Assembly: GCA_030068145.1 (NCBI GenBank)
Contig: JAPJBO010000155.1
Span: 62,001 to 126,000, forward strand
Direction of reading: 5' to 3'
Length of the DNA: 64,000 bases
Source of the DNA: Diplonema papillatum
Taxonomy: Eukaryota; Euglenozoa; Diplonemea; Diplonemida; Diplonemidae
In this document: piece after piece, positions 40,690 through 50,589 of the stretch
Layout of the letters: each line of letters starts with the position of its first letter
How positions within the stretch are numbered: the stretch's first letter is position 1
The notes under the pieces: model-generated
What the model saw: only the letters and a program-made list of their open reading frames with translations
Databases searched by the model: none
Told to the model about the DNA's origin: nothing
Made by a program: the position numbers and the translations under genes

Positions 40690-41660
40690 ACAAATGCAAT
40701 TTGTCAAGAACAAAAACAGATCGATGGCAGCGTACTATCCTCACTCCCGTTATAGATGGACTAAACAGGTTCGAAGGAAGTGCGCACAAACAAAACGACG
40801 AAATAAACGGACAGCGACACAACTACAAAAGACGAAGGACGGAAAGCACGGAGGAGCGGATTCTTGCCCCGAGCGACGCTCCGCCTCGAAAACCCCGTCA
40901 ACGGCTGCAAGGGAGCCCAAGCGGCGTAAACACACAGATCGTGACCCCGATGGAGCGGACGAAGAAAGAGAGACGCGCCACTACCTGACTGCTGGAGAGG
41001 GCGAGGGCACGGTACACTGCTACACGAGCACAGATATTTGCAGAGAGAGACGACTTCGAGTGCAGGGATCATCTCTCCATCTCCTCACTTCTCTTCGTTC
41101 TGCTACGGCGGGTATGGACCGGCGGGCGTAACGCACTGAGGAGCCTTGTTGTTCCGAGGGTTTGAGCCTTATGGCCGGTTCCTACGGTTATCTCCTGGTT
41201 CGGCTCCACTCGAAAGCCGGAGTGGGCGCTGCCGGTGCAACGTTACTACTATAGTAGTATAGGTACTCGCACGACAACCCCCCCAGGTTATGTATTCTGA
41301 TAGTATTGAACTCAGCAGAGCAACGGAAAAGAGTGCGAATTATCCTTCCCCCTGCACACAGGGGCACCTTGCAAGCGTAATAAGAACGCGAAACGAGAAA
41401 CTCGAAACCAACACGTCCCATGATCTGTTTGCGTTGCCACGCGCTTTTTTTTCTCTTCTTTCTTCTTCTCTCTCTCTCTAAGCAAGAGCGTGAAGCATGT
41501 GTCTTGTTCCATTTGAATCTGAACGGGAAAACCCTTGAAATGCCAGCAACGGGAGCTGGAGTAAAATCTTGGCCTTCTCCCTCAAAGCAAGAACGTGCGC
41601 AAAGTACACCGGATCTACACGTGATGATCCACATCCGCACCCAAAATGCGGGTTTCTTGA
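40690..41660. other. Spacer, no supported gene
   Basis: Open frames exist on both strands but none is convincing. 41040-41130 carries the AG/cagggatcatctctcc block shared with 16060 and 34276. Upstream flank of the phosphatase gene. Confidence 0.4.
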
Positions 41661-41668
41661 TTTCTTTT

Positions 41669-41900
41669 GAATAAGCACCTGCTTACTCTCGAAGAGTCCG
41701 CCCGTTGCAGAATCTCGAAGGAGAAAATGCACGTGCTCTAGCCTGCACGAAACACAGGTAGACCTGGGTTTGGCGCCGAGGCGAAAGCGTCCACCAAGAA
41801 AGACTCATTTGTAGTTGCTTTGTTTCTTCCTCCCCCGCCGTTGAGCCTCCGTCGAATTAAATACTGGGCAGCCTGCGTAGCTCAACGCAAGCTACGCAGG
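41669..41900 (-). repeat. Diverged R1 copy ending in an inverted repeat
   Basis: R1 is recognisable from ataagcacctgctt to gcctccgtcgaat but with many substitutions (an old copy). It ends with ctgcgtag-ctcaacgcaag-ctacgcag, an 8-bp inverted repeat. Confidence 0.65.
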
Positions 41901-41929
41901 GTTTCACGTTTTCTCACGTCAAGGTCTTG

Positions 41930-42700
41930 TTCCCACTTAGCGTGCACGATGTGTAGACGAATGTCGAGAGACTGGGGATGAGCTAGTGTGACTGCAGCTG
42001 AGCAACGAGTAAGTAGTATATAAGTACGAAGCGACGCGCTCTCGTCGGTCGTTGCGATGACAGCGTTGGCCGAGGGCCGCCGACTCGTCCAGGTTCTTGA
42101 TCCGGTCCACAACAAACAGCCTTGTTCCCACCTTGGCTTGCATGCATGATATGTAGACGAATGTCGAGAAACTGGAGACAGCACCAATAATGCTGCTGTT
42201 AAAAAGCTCGTAGTTGGATCCAGAGCTCAGGTTGCTAGGCATCAGCGTACGAGCTAGTGTGACTGCAGCTGAGCAACGAAGTACGAAGCGACGTTCTCGT
42301 CGGTCGTCGCGATGACAGCGTTGCTCCACGACGCCTTCGGCACCTTGAGCGCGAACGGGGCGGCGTGGGCGGCCGCAGGTCCTCGTCCCACGTCTCGTCG
42401 CCTTCTTCGCACTCTTCGAGCTCCTCGAGGTCGCAGAGGCTGCCGTCCCAGTCGTTGCCCGGATCGTCGCCGTGCTGCCCGTCGAGCTCGAAGAACCCGT
42501 ACTCCACGGCCATGTCCGTGAGCCCAAGGGCCGCCGACCCGTCCAGGTTCTTGATCCGGTCCACAACAAACAGCCTTGTTCCCACCTTGGCTTGCATGCA
42601 TGATATGTAGACGAATGTCGAGAAACTGGAGACAGCACCAATAATGCTGCTGTTAAAAAGCTCGTAGTTGGATCCAGAGCTCAGGTTGCTAGGCATCAGC
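41930..42700 (-). pseudogene. Two partial copies of the 3' end of the four-repeat gene
   Basis: 42240-42560 repeats the coding end of the gene upstream: VVDRIKNLDGSAALGL..., MAVEYGFFELDGQ, and the acidic EELEECEEGDE stretch, then the stop region. 41983-42120 is a shorter copy of the same. Both are joined to a shared non-coding segment (tgcatgatatgtagacgaat to gctgttaaaaagctcg). Frames are broken relative to the intact gene. Confidence 0.75.
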
Positions 42701-42707
42701 GTACGAG

Positions 42708-45700
42708 CTAGGGTGACTGCTGAGCAACGAAGTACGAAGCGACGCTCTCGTCGGTCGTCGCGATGACGGCGTTGCTCCACGACGCCTTCGGCACCTTGAG
42801 CGCGAACGGGGCGGCGTCTTCGGCGCGGGGCGGCCGCAGGTCCTCGTCCCACGTCTCGTCGCCTTCTTCGCACTCTTCGAGCTCCTCGAGGTCGCAGAGG
42901 CTGCCGTCCCAGTCGTTGCCCGGATCGTCGCCGTGCTGCCCGTCGAGCTCGAAGAACCCGTACTCCACGGCCATGTCCGTGAGCCCAAGGGCCGCCGACT
43001 CGTGCAGCTTCTGCATCCGGTCCACGACGAACAGCAGCAGGTCCCCCTTCGACCCTTTCCCGCCGCCGCCGCCGCCGCGCGCGCCGGCCGGCACCACGCA
43101 CCGCCTCTTCCCGCCCCGGTGCCCCCGCACCGCCCGCCGCTGCTGCTGCAGCTGCTGCGCCGCCTTCGGGTCGCACGACCGGTTTGCGGCTTCCTGCGCC
43201 GCTTCGGTGATGAGGCGGAGCTCGTGGTCGAGGGAGATGGGATCGCCGGCGTCGTTGGCCGCTTCGCAGCGCTCAAGCAGCGCAGCCATGGTGAAGTCGC
43301 CGAAGCTCGCGGTCCCCTCGATGAACAACGTGCCGTCCGACGACAGCGAGAAACCGTCTTCCCCCCACGTGAACTCCGCGCTGATGGGGGCGATCTGGTC
43401 AGGCACCGCCACCCGGAGGACCAAGCCTTCGCGGCGCTCGACGGAGACGGTCGCCATGATCTCGCGTCCCTTCTTCAGCTCGGTCACGTCGGCGAACACG
43501 ATGTAGCACTCGCAGTCCTGCCGATCACCCGGCTCCATGTCGTCGAGCCTGAGGACCCAGTCCCTCTGCGGCAAACACGCCATGCTCAGCACCCACGTGC
43601 CCTCCGTCCCGTGCCTGGACACCCCCGCCGACTCGTGAACGTCCGCCGCCACCGAGTTCCCCAGCCACAGCGGGCCGCCCGGCACCCGCCCCTCGTCACT
43701 GCACCGGACGAGCCCGTATATAAGGCCCTCGCCGTCGACCTTCGCGGACCCCATGAGGGCCACGGCGGCGTACTCTTCGAAGACGGCGCGCGTTTCGATG
43801 TTTTCGCGGTGCATGTAAAACTCCGCGGCTGCGCGCTTCAAGAGGAGGTGCAGCCGCACGCTGCCGAGAGGCCCGCGTGTGAGGGCGGCCGAAATGTGCC
43901 CGGGCCCCGCGCCCTCCAGCCGGCAGCCGAGGACGACGAACCGCGGGTTCTCCGCCGGCTCGCCGCCGCAGGCGCCACCCCCGCCGCCCGGCGGCGGCTC
44001 GGCGAACATCGAGAGCTTCCATGTCGGCGTCGCGCTGCCGCGCACGACCGGCGGGCGGAGCTGCCAGCGGCCCTGCAGAACCCGCGCCATGCAGTGAAGG
44101 TCCACGCGTGCGGTGGGGCCGTCGAGCTGCGACGCGACCGCTGCGTCGGCCTCCTCGCCGGCTTCGACGATCCACGGGCGGGTGTCGACCGCTTCCGCGC
44201 GAGCTTTCCCGGCGCCAGGTGGTGGCCCTGGCGCTGGTTTCACGCCGACCCCGCCGGCCGACGCCGCCGCCGCTTCCGTCTCCGCGCGGACTTCGACGAT
44301 CCGCGGGCGGGTGTCGACCCCCTCCGTACGAGCTTTCCCGGCACTGGGTGGTGGCCCTGGCGCTGGTTTCGCGGCGTCCCTGCTTGCTGGGTCGAAGGCG
44401 GAGCGCTGCTTCTTCCCACCCGCCGCCGCCGCCTCCGCGCCGGCTTCGACGACCGCCTCCGCACGAGCTCTCCCTGCGCCGGGTGCTGGCCCTGGCGCTG
44501 GTTTCACGGCGGCACTTGCTAGGTCGACGGCGGAACGCTGCTTCCCACCCGCCGCCGCAGCCGCGGCCGCTTCGGGCTCCGCGCCGGCGTCGACGCCAGC
44601 GCGGGTCTGCACGGCGCCCTGCGCGTGTTCCGCGTCTCCCTGCGGGTCGACGGCGGCACGCTGCTTTTCGTCCGCACCCGACGGCCCGACGCTGCCGCCT
44701 CCAACGCCGCCGACCGGCTCGCCTGTCGGACTGCCGCCCACGCCGCCACCCGCGTCTCGTCCACCGGGGCTGCCGCCGGCGGCGGCGTTCGCGACGGGGG
44801 GGTCGGGCTGTTTTGCGGGGGGTTGTTGGCTGGGGACGCCTGCCGCGCTTTTTTCGCGGCCGGGTTGCGGGGTTGCGGTGGGGACGCCGCGATCGGGGTT
44901 CGGGTGGGAGGCAGCGGGGGACGGGCCGCTGGGCCGTGTTTGGTTGAGGATCGGCTTCGCGGTAAGCGCCGGCTGGGGGGTCGGGAGGGTGCTGGAGCCG
45001 TGCCGCTGGCCGTTTTCGGTCACGCGTTCGAGGGTGCACGGGTAGATGTTGCCGTCCATCTTCGCGCTGCCGGCGAGCCACGCGACGTGCGGCGGCGTGA
45101 AGGCGGCGGATGCCGCCAGGACCGCCTTGTTCCGCGCATTGACCACGAACTCACTCCGCAACGAGTGCTTCGCCCCTTTGACCAGCAGGTTCATGCTGAT
45201 GGTCGGAAATTCGGGCGGATGTGCGTCGTCGTCCTGGCAGTACGCGAGGGCCGCGGTCACCTTCACGGGGTCCCGCCCTGCGGCCGAGCACGCGAGAAAC
45301 AGGTACGGCCCGGCCTGCGCCGCCCGCGCCGCGCCGCCGCCGCCACCCTCGTCGAACCGCACCGTCCACTCGTCGTTCGGCCCGCCGCCGCTGATGCCGG
45401 GGATCCGGACGAGCCAGCTGCCCTTGAAGTCGGCCGCCACCGCCAAGAACCGCTGCTTCTCCACGTCTTCTTCCTCCCGCGCCGCCGCCGCGCCGCCGCC
45501 GCCGGCGGCGGCGGCAGAGGTCTCGCTCGGGACGCGATCCAGCCGGCAGCAGCCGGTCCACTGGTCGGAGCGCATGTGCCCGGCGAGCGTCGAGAGCCCT
45601 TCCGGGCCTCCGCGCTCGTCGGATCGGTGGGGGACGACGAACTCGCAGTGGCAGACGCTGTTGCCGTCCGCCGGCGGGTCGAGCTTGACCAGGATGTGCA

Positions 45701-46331
45701 GGCGCAGCCCGTCGGACTTCTTGCACTTCGCCAACGCGGCGGTCGCCCGGGTGTCGCTGCGCAGCACGGCGCAGCCGAGGGTGCGATACTGCTGGTTCGG
45801 CTCGTCAACCGCACCCCGCTGCTCAGCGCTCAGGTCAAGCAACCACGTGTAACTCAACCGCCCGCTCGGTTGCCTTTTGGGGTGGTCGGCGGACAGCCTC
45901 CACTGCCCCGTCACGCCTTGCGCGGTGCCTGCGATGCTGACGGGGGGGTTCGCGGAGAGTGCATGAGAGTCAGCATCCTCGGGTGCTTCGGCTTCCTGCT
46001 CGGTGTCGCCGCCGGAGGTTGTGCCCTCGTCGTCGGTCGAGCCGACGTCTTCGTCCGTTTCTTCGTCGGTCTCGTCCGTGTCGGAAGGGCTGGCGCAGCG
46101 CAGGCGCTCGCGCCCGCTGGACTCGTCGCTTTCTTCGCTCGAGCTGTCGTCCACGGTGCGCTGGATCTCCATCTCCTCCACAGCCTCGGCTTCCCTGCAC
46201 CGGTGCAGGAAGGCTTGGTACTGCCTCTCCCCGACAGCGGGGACACCTTCGCGCGTGCCTCTGCTGCTCAGGTACGGGAGCTCGTCTTGGAGCACCGAGC
46301 CGACTGACTCTGAGGTTGGTCGTTGCGCATC
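42708..46331 (-). CDS. ~1200-residue protein with four copies of an unrecognised beta-type repeat
   Basis: It is open from an AG acceptor at 46332 to TAG at 42708; no in-frame ATG precedes residue ~43, so an upstream exon is likely. Counting from codon 46295: an acidic Ser/Asp/Glu region (45-110); repeats at ~128-255, 289-426, 739-867 and 897-1010; between repeats 2 and 3 a Pro/Ala/Gly linker with ~45-residue VKPAPGPPPGAGKARAE-type units; a poly-Gln/Arg segment; an acidic C-terminus (EELEECEEGDETWDED). Each repeat has G-x-W-x-L, a second W-x-[LV], a hydrophobic strand, EF, then LxGSAK-DG and LERV/C. I do not recognise the fold; alternating hydrophobics suggest a beta sandwich. No signal peptide or membrane span is visible. 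Function unknown. Confidence 0.75.
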   Translation of the reverse strand, partial: DAQRPTSESVGSVLQDELPYLSSRGTREGVPAVGERQYQAFLHRCREAEAVEEMEIQRTVDDSSSEESDESSGRERLRCASPSDTDETDEETDEDVGSTDDEGTTSGGDTEQEAEAPEDADSHALSANPPVSIAGTAQGVTGQWRLSADHPKRQPSGRLSYTWLLDLSAEQRGAVDEPNQQYRTLGCAVLRSDTRATAALAKCKKSDGLRLHILVKLDPPADGNSVCHCEFVVPHRSDERGGPEGLSTLAGHMRSDQWTGCCRLDRVPSETSAAAAGGGGAAAAREEEDVEKQRFLAVAADFKGSWLVRIPGISGGGPNDEWTVRFDEGGGGGAARAAQAGPYLFLACSAAGRDPVKVTAALAYCQDDDAHPPEFPTISMNLLVKGAKHSLRSEFVVNARNKAVLAASAAFTPPHVAWLAGSAKMDGNIYPCTLERVTENGQRHGSSTLPTPQPALTAKPILNQTRPSGPSPAASHPNPDRGVPTATPQPGREKSAAGVPSQQPPAKQPDPPVANAAAGGSPGGRDAGGGVGGSPTGEPVGGVGGGSVGPSGADEKQRAAVDPQGDAEHAQGAVQTRAGVDAGAEPEAAAAAAAGGKQRSAVDLASAAVKPAPGPAPGAGRARAEAVVEAGAEAAAAGGKKQRSAFDPASRDAAKPAPGPPPSAGKARTEGVDTRPRIVEVRAETEAAAASAGGVGVKPAPGPPPGAGKARAEAVDTRPWIVEAGEEADAAVASQLDGPTARVDLHCMARVLQGRWQLRPPVVRGSATPTWKLSMFAEPPPGGGGGACGGEPAENPRFVVLGCRLEGAGPGHISAALTRGPLGSVRLHLLLKRAAAEFYMHRENIETRAVFEEYAAVALMGSAKVDGEGLIYGLVRCSDEGRVPGGPLWLGNSVAADVHESAGVSRHGTEGTWVLSMACLPQRDWVLRLDDMEPGDRQDCECYIVFADVTELKKGREIMATVSVERREGLVLRVAVPDQIAPISAEFTWGEDGFSLSSDGTLFIEGTASFGDFTMAALLERCEAANDAGDPISLDHELRLITEAAQEAANRSCDPKAAQQLQQQRRAVRGHRGGKRRCVVPAGARGGGGGGKGSKGDLLLFVVDRMQKLHESAALGLTDMAVEYGFFELDGQHGDDPGNDWDGSLCDLEELEECEEGDETWDEDLRPPRAEDAAPFALKVPKASWSNAVIATTDESVASYFVAQQSP

Positions 46332-46437
46332 CTGTTTGTGGATTTGTGTTTGTGATATGTGATCTGTGTTGTGTGTGGGTGTGACGAGCTACGCACAGCC
46401 GCCTGACGAACCACGCTGCCCTGTCTGCAGACACTCA

Positions 46438-46488
46438 GGTTCCGCGCTGATGATGGTCCGCCTTATGTGTCCGTGGCTTGAAGGACCA
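46438..46488. repeat. KHGADG repeat fragment, inverted relative to 30733
   Basis: ctgcagacactcaggttccgcgctgatgatg-type sequence and tgtccgtggcttgaaggacc match the right part of 30733-30885 in reverse. Confidence 0.6.
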
Positions 46489-46494
46489 GCAGTG

Positions 46495-47030
46495 GACGAG
46501 GACTTTCGACAAATCTTAGCTTAGGCAGAGCACTGCCTCTCATGCATCGTTGAAGCTAGCATTAAGTCTTCTTCGAGGAAGATGTTGTCTAGGAAAGGGA
46601 TGCAAAATAGAAAAAGGTAAAAAGGGGAGTGTACGGCTCCCAAAGTTGGGTATGAAACCTTGAGGGACTAGCCCCCTGTGTTTTTTTCACCGCGGTGTTG
46701 TGCACCTCGTTCTTCGTCTCAGGTTTCGCTCGTGAACGCAGACCAATCCAAAGTCAGAGCTCATAAGTGGGTCCTTTGGATGGAACTCCTGTTCCTGTGC
46801 GAGCACAACTTGGTTTCATTGTGTTTTCCTCAGGCCTTGCGTTCCGCATGCGGAACGTACGGAATTCCGCACGTGAATAAATTGTGATTTTCCGTACGTG
46901 CGGAATTCCGTACGTGTTTCCGCACGTGTTTTCCGCAAATGTGATGCGGATGTGAGCCCAAATATGGCAAGTTGTGGCAGGCTCTCCCTAACTGGTGCAC
47001 CCTAGAGCTTGTACCATGAAACTCGGAAAA
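46495..47030. other. Spacer with a CCGCACGTG/TACGGAATTCCG palindrome cluster
   Basis: 46843-46942 alternates gcggaa, cgtacggaattccg and cgcacgtg in both orientations, so it can fold into nested hairpins. No gene is seen in the rest. Confidence 0.6.
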
Positions 47031-47038
47031 GTTTTGTT

Positions 47039-47140
47039 GTAAGCGTTCAACAAAAAAGACCAACTTTGTAGTTGTATTGTTTTCTCCCCCTCTAGCCTCC
47101 TTCGAAGTAAGCACAAGGCAGCCCCTCGAGTATTTCTCGA
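47039..47140 (-). repeat. Dispersed repeat R1 (inverted, left half)
   Basis: taagcgttcaacaaaaaaga to cctcgagtatttct, truncated inside the gcgggcgtaagcg region. Confidence 0.85.
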
Positions 47141-47159
47141 AAAAAAGATTTTCTTTTTT

Positions 47160-47330
47160 GCGGTGGTCTCCGCTGGTCTGGGAGTCCGTGCTACCTCCTT
47201 TCTTTTCCACTCGTTCTCTTCTCTACTCACTACTGGACGTACTCTTTCACTCTTTTTACTCTCTTTGGCTAGCCAAAAAAGACTCCTGCGACCGACACCA
47301 CGAACACATTCGCAATGAATGTGGCCCTGG
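47160..47330 (+). repeat. Dispersed repeat R7, copy 2
   Basis: It matches 34165-34278, and its right part (gactcctgcgaccgacacca, cacattcgcaatgaatg) matches 34727-34770, where it is separated from the left part by ~450 bp. Confidence 0.75.
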
Positions 47331-47352
47331 GCCCCCCGCGTGCGTACATGTT

Positions 47353-47390
47353 GAGCATTGAGTTCTTTTAAGTACATGAACCATGTTGAG
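47353..47390. repeat. T2 target-like sequence at the end of the 1040-residue gene
   Basis: gagcattgagttcttttaag and tacatgaaccatg match the T2 target sequence that flanks the retroelements at 58711-63800, but no element is attached. The stop codon of the 1040-residue protein lies inside it. Confidence 0.7.
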
Positions 47391-50300
47391 CAGTAACCAA
47401 CCGCCGGAGGCGGCATACCGAACAATCGTTCGACCGGGCGCCGTCGGAGTCTTGGTCCGGCACGGCGACGAGGAGCGGTTGGTCGGCGGGGACCTCGGAG
47501 GCCAGGACGGCGGAAAGCGCGCCGCTGGACCCGTCGTACGCGTTGAAGAACGCACCACGGAGCCTGGCACCCCGGGGGGCCCGCAGGCCCTCAAGCGGGG
47601 TGTCCGGCTGCAGGACGAGCACCGACGTGGCGCGGGTGCCTGACCACGCGACCTGCACTTCCAGCCGCTGACGGAGCAGGTCGAAGATACCGGTCGCCGG
47701 CGATTTCACGTTGTTCGAGTGCGCGTGGCCCGAGAGGTCCTGGAAGATCGAGTCGCGGTGGTCTGCGCCGAGGGTCAGCGCGTACGTGGTGTCCCCGTGG
47801 CGGGCGCAGCCCGAAGTCTGCACGATCCAGCGCTTCCCCACGTTGTTCCGCGCCGCCCGGTACAGCTGCGGGAACCGCCGCGCCGCGAACGCCGCCTCCG
47901 ACACGTACTTCAGCCACACCCCACCTGCCAACGCCCGTCCCAGCTCTCCAGCGCAGTGCTCCGCGTCCACCCGGTGCGAAAACACCAAAAAAGCGCCGGA
48001 CGCCGCCGTGCCGGCTGCAAGCTTGCCGTCGCCGCCGTCGTCGTCATCGTCGTCGCCGTCCCAGTAAAAGGACCAGCCGCGGAGCGCGGCCGTCTTCGCC
48101 GCGGCCGCCGCAGACCCGCCGCCCTCGGCTGCGGGCCGGGCCTCGCTCAGCGGCACGCGCAGCGCGCCTTCAACGATGCCTTCGAGCAGGTCGACGTTCT
48201 CGCTGTCCTCCGGCGACAGCGGCGAGACCCGCAGCACGGAGCTGGGCTCCCCTACGGGGACGCAGCACGGTGCGGCCGAGGGCGGGGGGAAAACCTTAGC
48301 TTCGTGTTCAGGCGCTACTTGCCTCCCATCGTGTGTGTTCGACGATGATGCTGACGCCAGCAATAAGTCTTCCTCGCGGGTCTTGTTCTCTTTTCGCTCT
48401 TGTCGGGGGAGGAGCCCTCCGCCCAGCGGCGGCGGGTAAGGGGGCGGCGGTTCCTCCGCCTGCACGTGAATGGTCAAGGGGCCGCTGGTAGCGGTGGCGG
48501 TGTGGAAGTACGTGCCGGCGAAAGAAGCGGGGGGCAATCCCCCGCCCTCCCCCCCGGCGGCGCACGGGCGCGGCTCGGCCCGCGCGGTGGCGACGACCTT
48601 CTCGATCCCGTGGCCCTCGACCTGGACCTGCAGCTGCCCGGTCAGCACGTCGAACCACCCCGTCAGCGGGCAGAGGTATGGACGCCCAACGGCGTGTCCG
48701 CACAGCGACCGCGCCGCGCCGGCTCGCGGCTGCCGCTGCCCTACCCGCAGGGGAGGGCAGGCCAGAGTGGCCCCGCGCTCTTTCGCCGAAAACGGCGAGC
48801 TCCGGCTCACCCGGCCCCGCGTGCCGTCTGCGACGTCGGCGGCCGGCGGGTGGAAGCACAGCGTCCACACCCCGGAGACGCGGTTGGCCGGTGCCGCAGC
48901 GAGACCCGCGCGCAGCGCGGCGAACTCAAGCTCGCCGACGAACCGAGCGGCCACGGGGGGGGGTGTGTCCGGCTCGTTTCCAGTGGGGACGGGAGCAAGG
49001 GGTGCGGGTGCCGCGGCGGGAGGAGGCGTTGTGCCGGCCCAGGTGCGCCGCGGGGTGTCCTGCACGGCGGAGAGGACCGCGACGGCGGTCGCCAGCGACC
49101 GGAAGGACACGAACGCCGCCCTCCCGCCGCCTTCCGACGGCTCGCCGTCCCAAAGGAACTCCCAGTGGTGCCCCGCCCACGGGCGCTTGACCCCTGGGGG
49201 ACACTCTTCTTCTTCTTCTTCTTCGGCTTCCTCCTCTTCTTCCTCGCCGTCGTTGATCGCCGTCACGCGTTGTTCTCCGCATTCCTCGTCTGCCTTCGCT
49301 CCCAGCGGGTCCATCCCTGCGCTCGCTTGCCCGATCAACCCCACAAAAACGTCGTGGTTGAGGCTCTCCGGGAGCCCTGTAATCCGCACCACACGCGAAG
49401 GCTGTGCGCTGGCCCCAAACCCCCCCCCCTTCGGGAGGTGAAGCGCGGCGCGACATCCGTCGGGCGGCCTATGCAGCGCGGTGATCCGCAGCCGCGCCGC
49501 ACCGGAGTCGTCAAGGGCGGCTCCGTTAAGCTCGGCCGCGGCGGCCGCCGCCTCGGCCGCCGACGCGAAGCAGACCAGCCCTAGGCTCGGGTCGTCTGCA
49601 GCTGGGCCGGCCGCCACGTCCTTCTCGCCGAGGGACAGCACGCTGGCACTGGCCGGGGTGCCGGCGGCCGCGAAGAGGCCCTTCAAAAACCGCTCTGCCG
49701 CGGGTTTTTTCAGCGGGCCGCTTCCTTTGAAGAAGAGGAGGTCGACGGCGCCGGTCCAGGAGACTGCGAGCGTGCTGCCGACGATCGGCTGCGGCTGCGG
49801 CGCCGGCGGGGGGTGCGCTGCGGCGGCGTGGAAGGTCCGCAGGAGGTGGAGGGCCTCGGGGGCGAGCTGGGTGGCCTTGACGAAGGACAGCATCCGTTCG
49901 AGCAGCGCCGCGCCGTCCGCCGCAGCGTGGGGTTCAGGAACGGAGGCTCCGCCGCGGGGCCCTTGTCCGGGCACCCTTTCCGGAGCCATCAAAGCGTCGA
50001 ACGCGGGTTCTCTCCGCTCCTCCTCGGCGGCAGGCGATGGGTCCTGAGCCGCGGAGTGTTCGCCCGTCGAAAACGGGTCGAATGCTGCCGGTTCCTCGGC
50101 GTCGAACCCGTCTACCGACCGCCGAGAGCCGCCGGTGGATGATGAGCTGGAGTCCGCCCCGCTAAGCTTGGGGGAGGCCTTGGCGGCGGCGGCGCGGGCG
50201 GCGGCCTTGTGCCTGCGCTGCACGACGCGCTTCTCCGCCTCCACCGCGCGCCACTGCTGCATCAGGATGTCGGACACGAGGGCCAGGGCGCGCTCCTTCC

Positions 50301-50490
50301 GCTGGAGGACGCCCTCCACCCGTTGGGCGGTGTCCTTGAACTCTTCCATCCGCCCCTGCAGCTCGCGCTCCCGGCTCGCGACCCGCCTCTCCCTGGCGGC
50401 GAGCTGCGCCTCGCCTTCCCGCAAGTCGAACTCGCGCTTCTCGAAAGCTTCCCACATGCGCTTCATCGTTTCGAGCGCCGCATTTTCCAT
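47368..50490 (-). CDS. 1040-residue coiled-coil, RRM-like and beta-module protein
   Basis: A single exon from ATG 50490 (MENAALETMKRMW). Residues 1-105 are charged and helical with heptad character (EKREFDLREGEAQLAARERR...). A Ser-rich linker follows. Residues ~246-338 (VDLLFFKGSG ... ALRITAL) and ~366-478 (VVRITGLPESLNHDVFV ... RAAFVSFRSLATAVAVL) resemble RNA-recognition motifs, the second with a long acidic Glu insert. The C-terminal half has two related modules: one ending GWFDVLTGQLQVQVEG with FAGTYF, the other GIFDLLRQRLEVQVAW with LRGAFFNAYDGSSGALS. RNA binding is inferred from the RRM-like parts only. The extreme C-terminus and stop lie in a T2 target-like repeat, so the protein's natural end may have been altered. 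Its 5' end is partially duplicated upstream. Confidence 0.7.
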   Translation of the reverse strand: MENAALETMKRMWEAFEKREFDLREGEAQLAARERRVASRERELQGRMEEFKDTAQRVEGVLQRKERALALVSDILMQQWRAVEAEKRVVQRRHKAAARAAAAKASPKLSGADSSSSSTGGSRRSVDGFDAEEPAAFDPFSTGEHSAAQDPSPAAEEERREPAFDALMAPERVPGQGPRGGASVPEPHAAADGAALLERMLSFVKATQLAPEALHLLRTFHAAAAHPPPAPQPQPIVGSTLAVSWTGAVDLLFFKGSGPLKKPAAERFLKGLFAAAGTPASASVLSLGEKDVAAGPAADDPSLGLVCFASAAEAAAAAAELNGAALDDSGAARLRITALHRPPDGCRAALHLPKGGGFGASAQPSRVVRITGLPESLNHDVFVGLIGQASAGMDPLGAKADEECGEQRVTAINDGEEEEEEAEEEEEEECPPGVKRPWAGHHWEFLWDGEPSEGGGRAAFVSFRSLATAVAVLSAVQDTPRRTWAGTTPPPAAAPAPLAPVPTGNEPDTPPPVAARFVGELEFAALRAGLAAAPANRVSGVWTLCFHPPAADVADGTRGRVSRSSPFSAKERGATLACPPLRVGQRQPRAGAARSLCGHAVGRPYLCPLTGWFDVLTGQLQVQVEGHGIEKVVATARAEPRPCAAGGEGGGLPPASFAGTYFHTATATSGPLTIHVQAEEPPPPYPPPLGGGLLPRQERKENKTREEDLLLASASSSNTHDGRQVAPEHEAKVFPPPSAAPCCVPVGEPSSVLRVSPLSPEDSENVDLLEGIVEGALRVPLSEARPAAEGGGSAAAAAKTAALRGWSFYWDGDDDDDDGGDGKLAAGTAASGAFLVFSHRVDAEHCAGELGRALAGGVWLKYVSEAAFAARRFPQLYRAARNNVGKRWIVQTSGCARHGDTTYALTLGADHRDSIFQDLSGHAHSNNVKSPATGIFDLLRQRLEVQVAWSGTRATSVLVLQPDTPLEGLRAPRGARLRGAFFNAYDGSSGALSAVLASEVPADQPLLVAVPDQDSDGARSNDCSVCRLRRLVTAQHGSCT

Positions 50491-50589
50491 CCCCTTCTTC
50501 CCCCCCCCGCCACCTCGTCCGTCTGGAAAAGTGGCCTTGATTTGCGCGAAGTATATCGGGTTGTGGTGTTGGTGTTGGTGCTGATGCTA

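Noticed and set aside
42933..44522. Long plus-strand open frame opposite the four-repeat gene
   Set aside because: GC-rich third positions on the minus strand keep the complement open. The plus-strand product is Arg/Pro-rich without domains, while the minus frame shows repeated structured modules.
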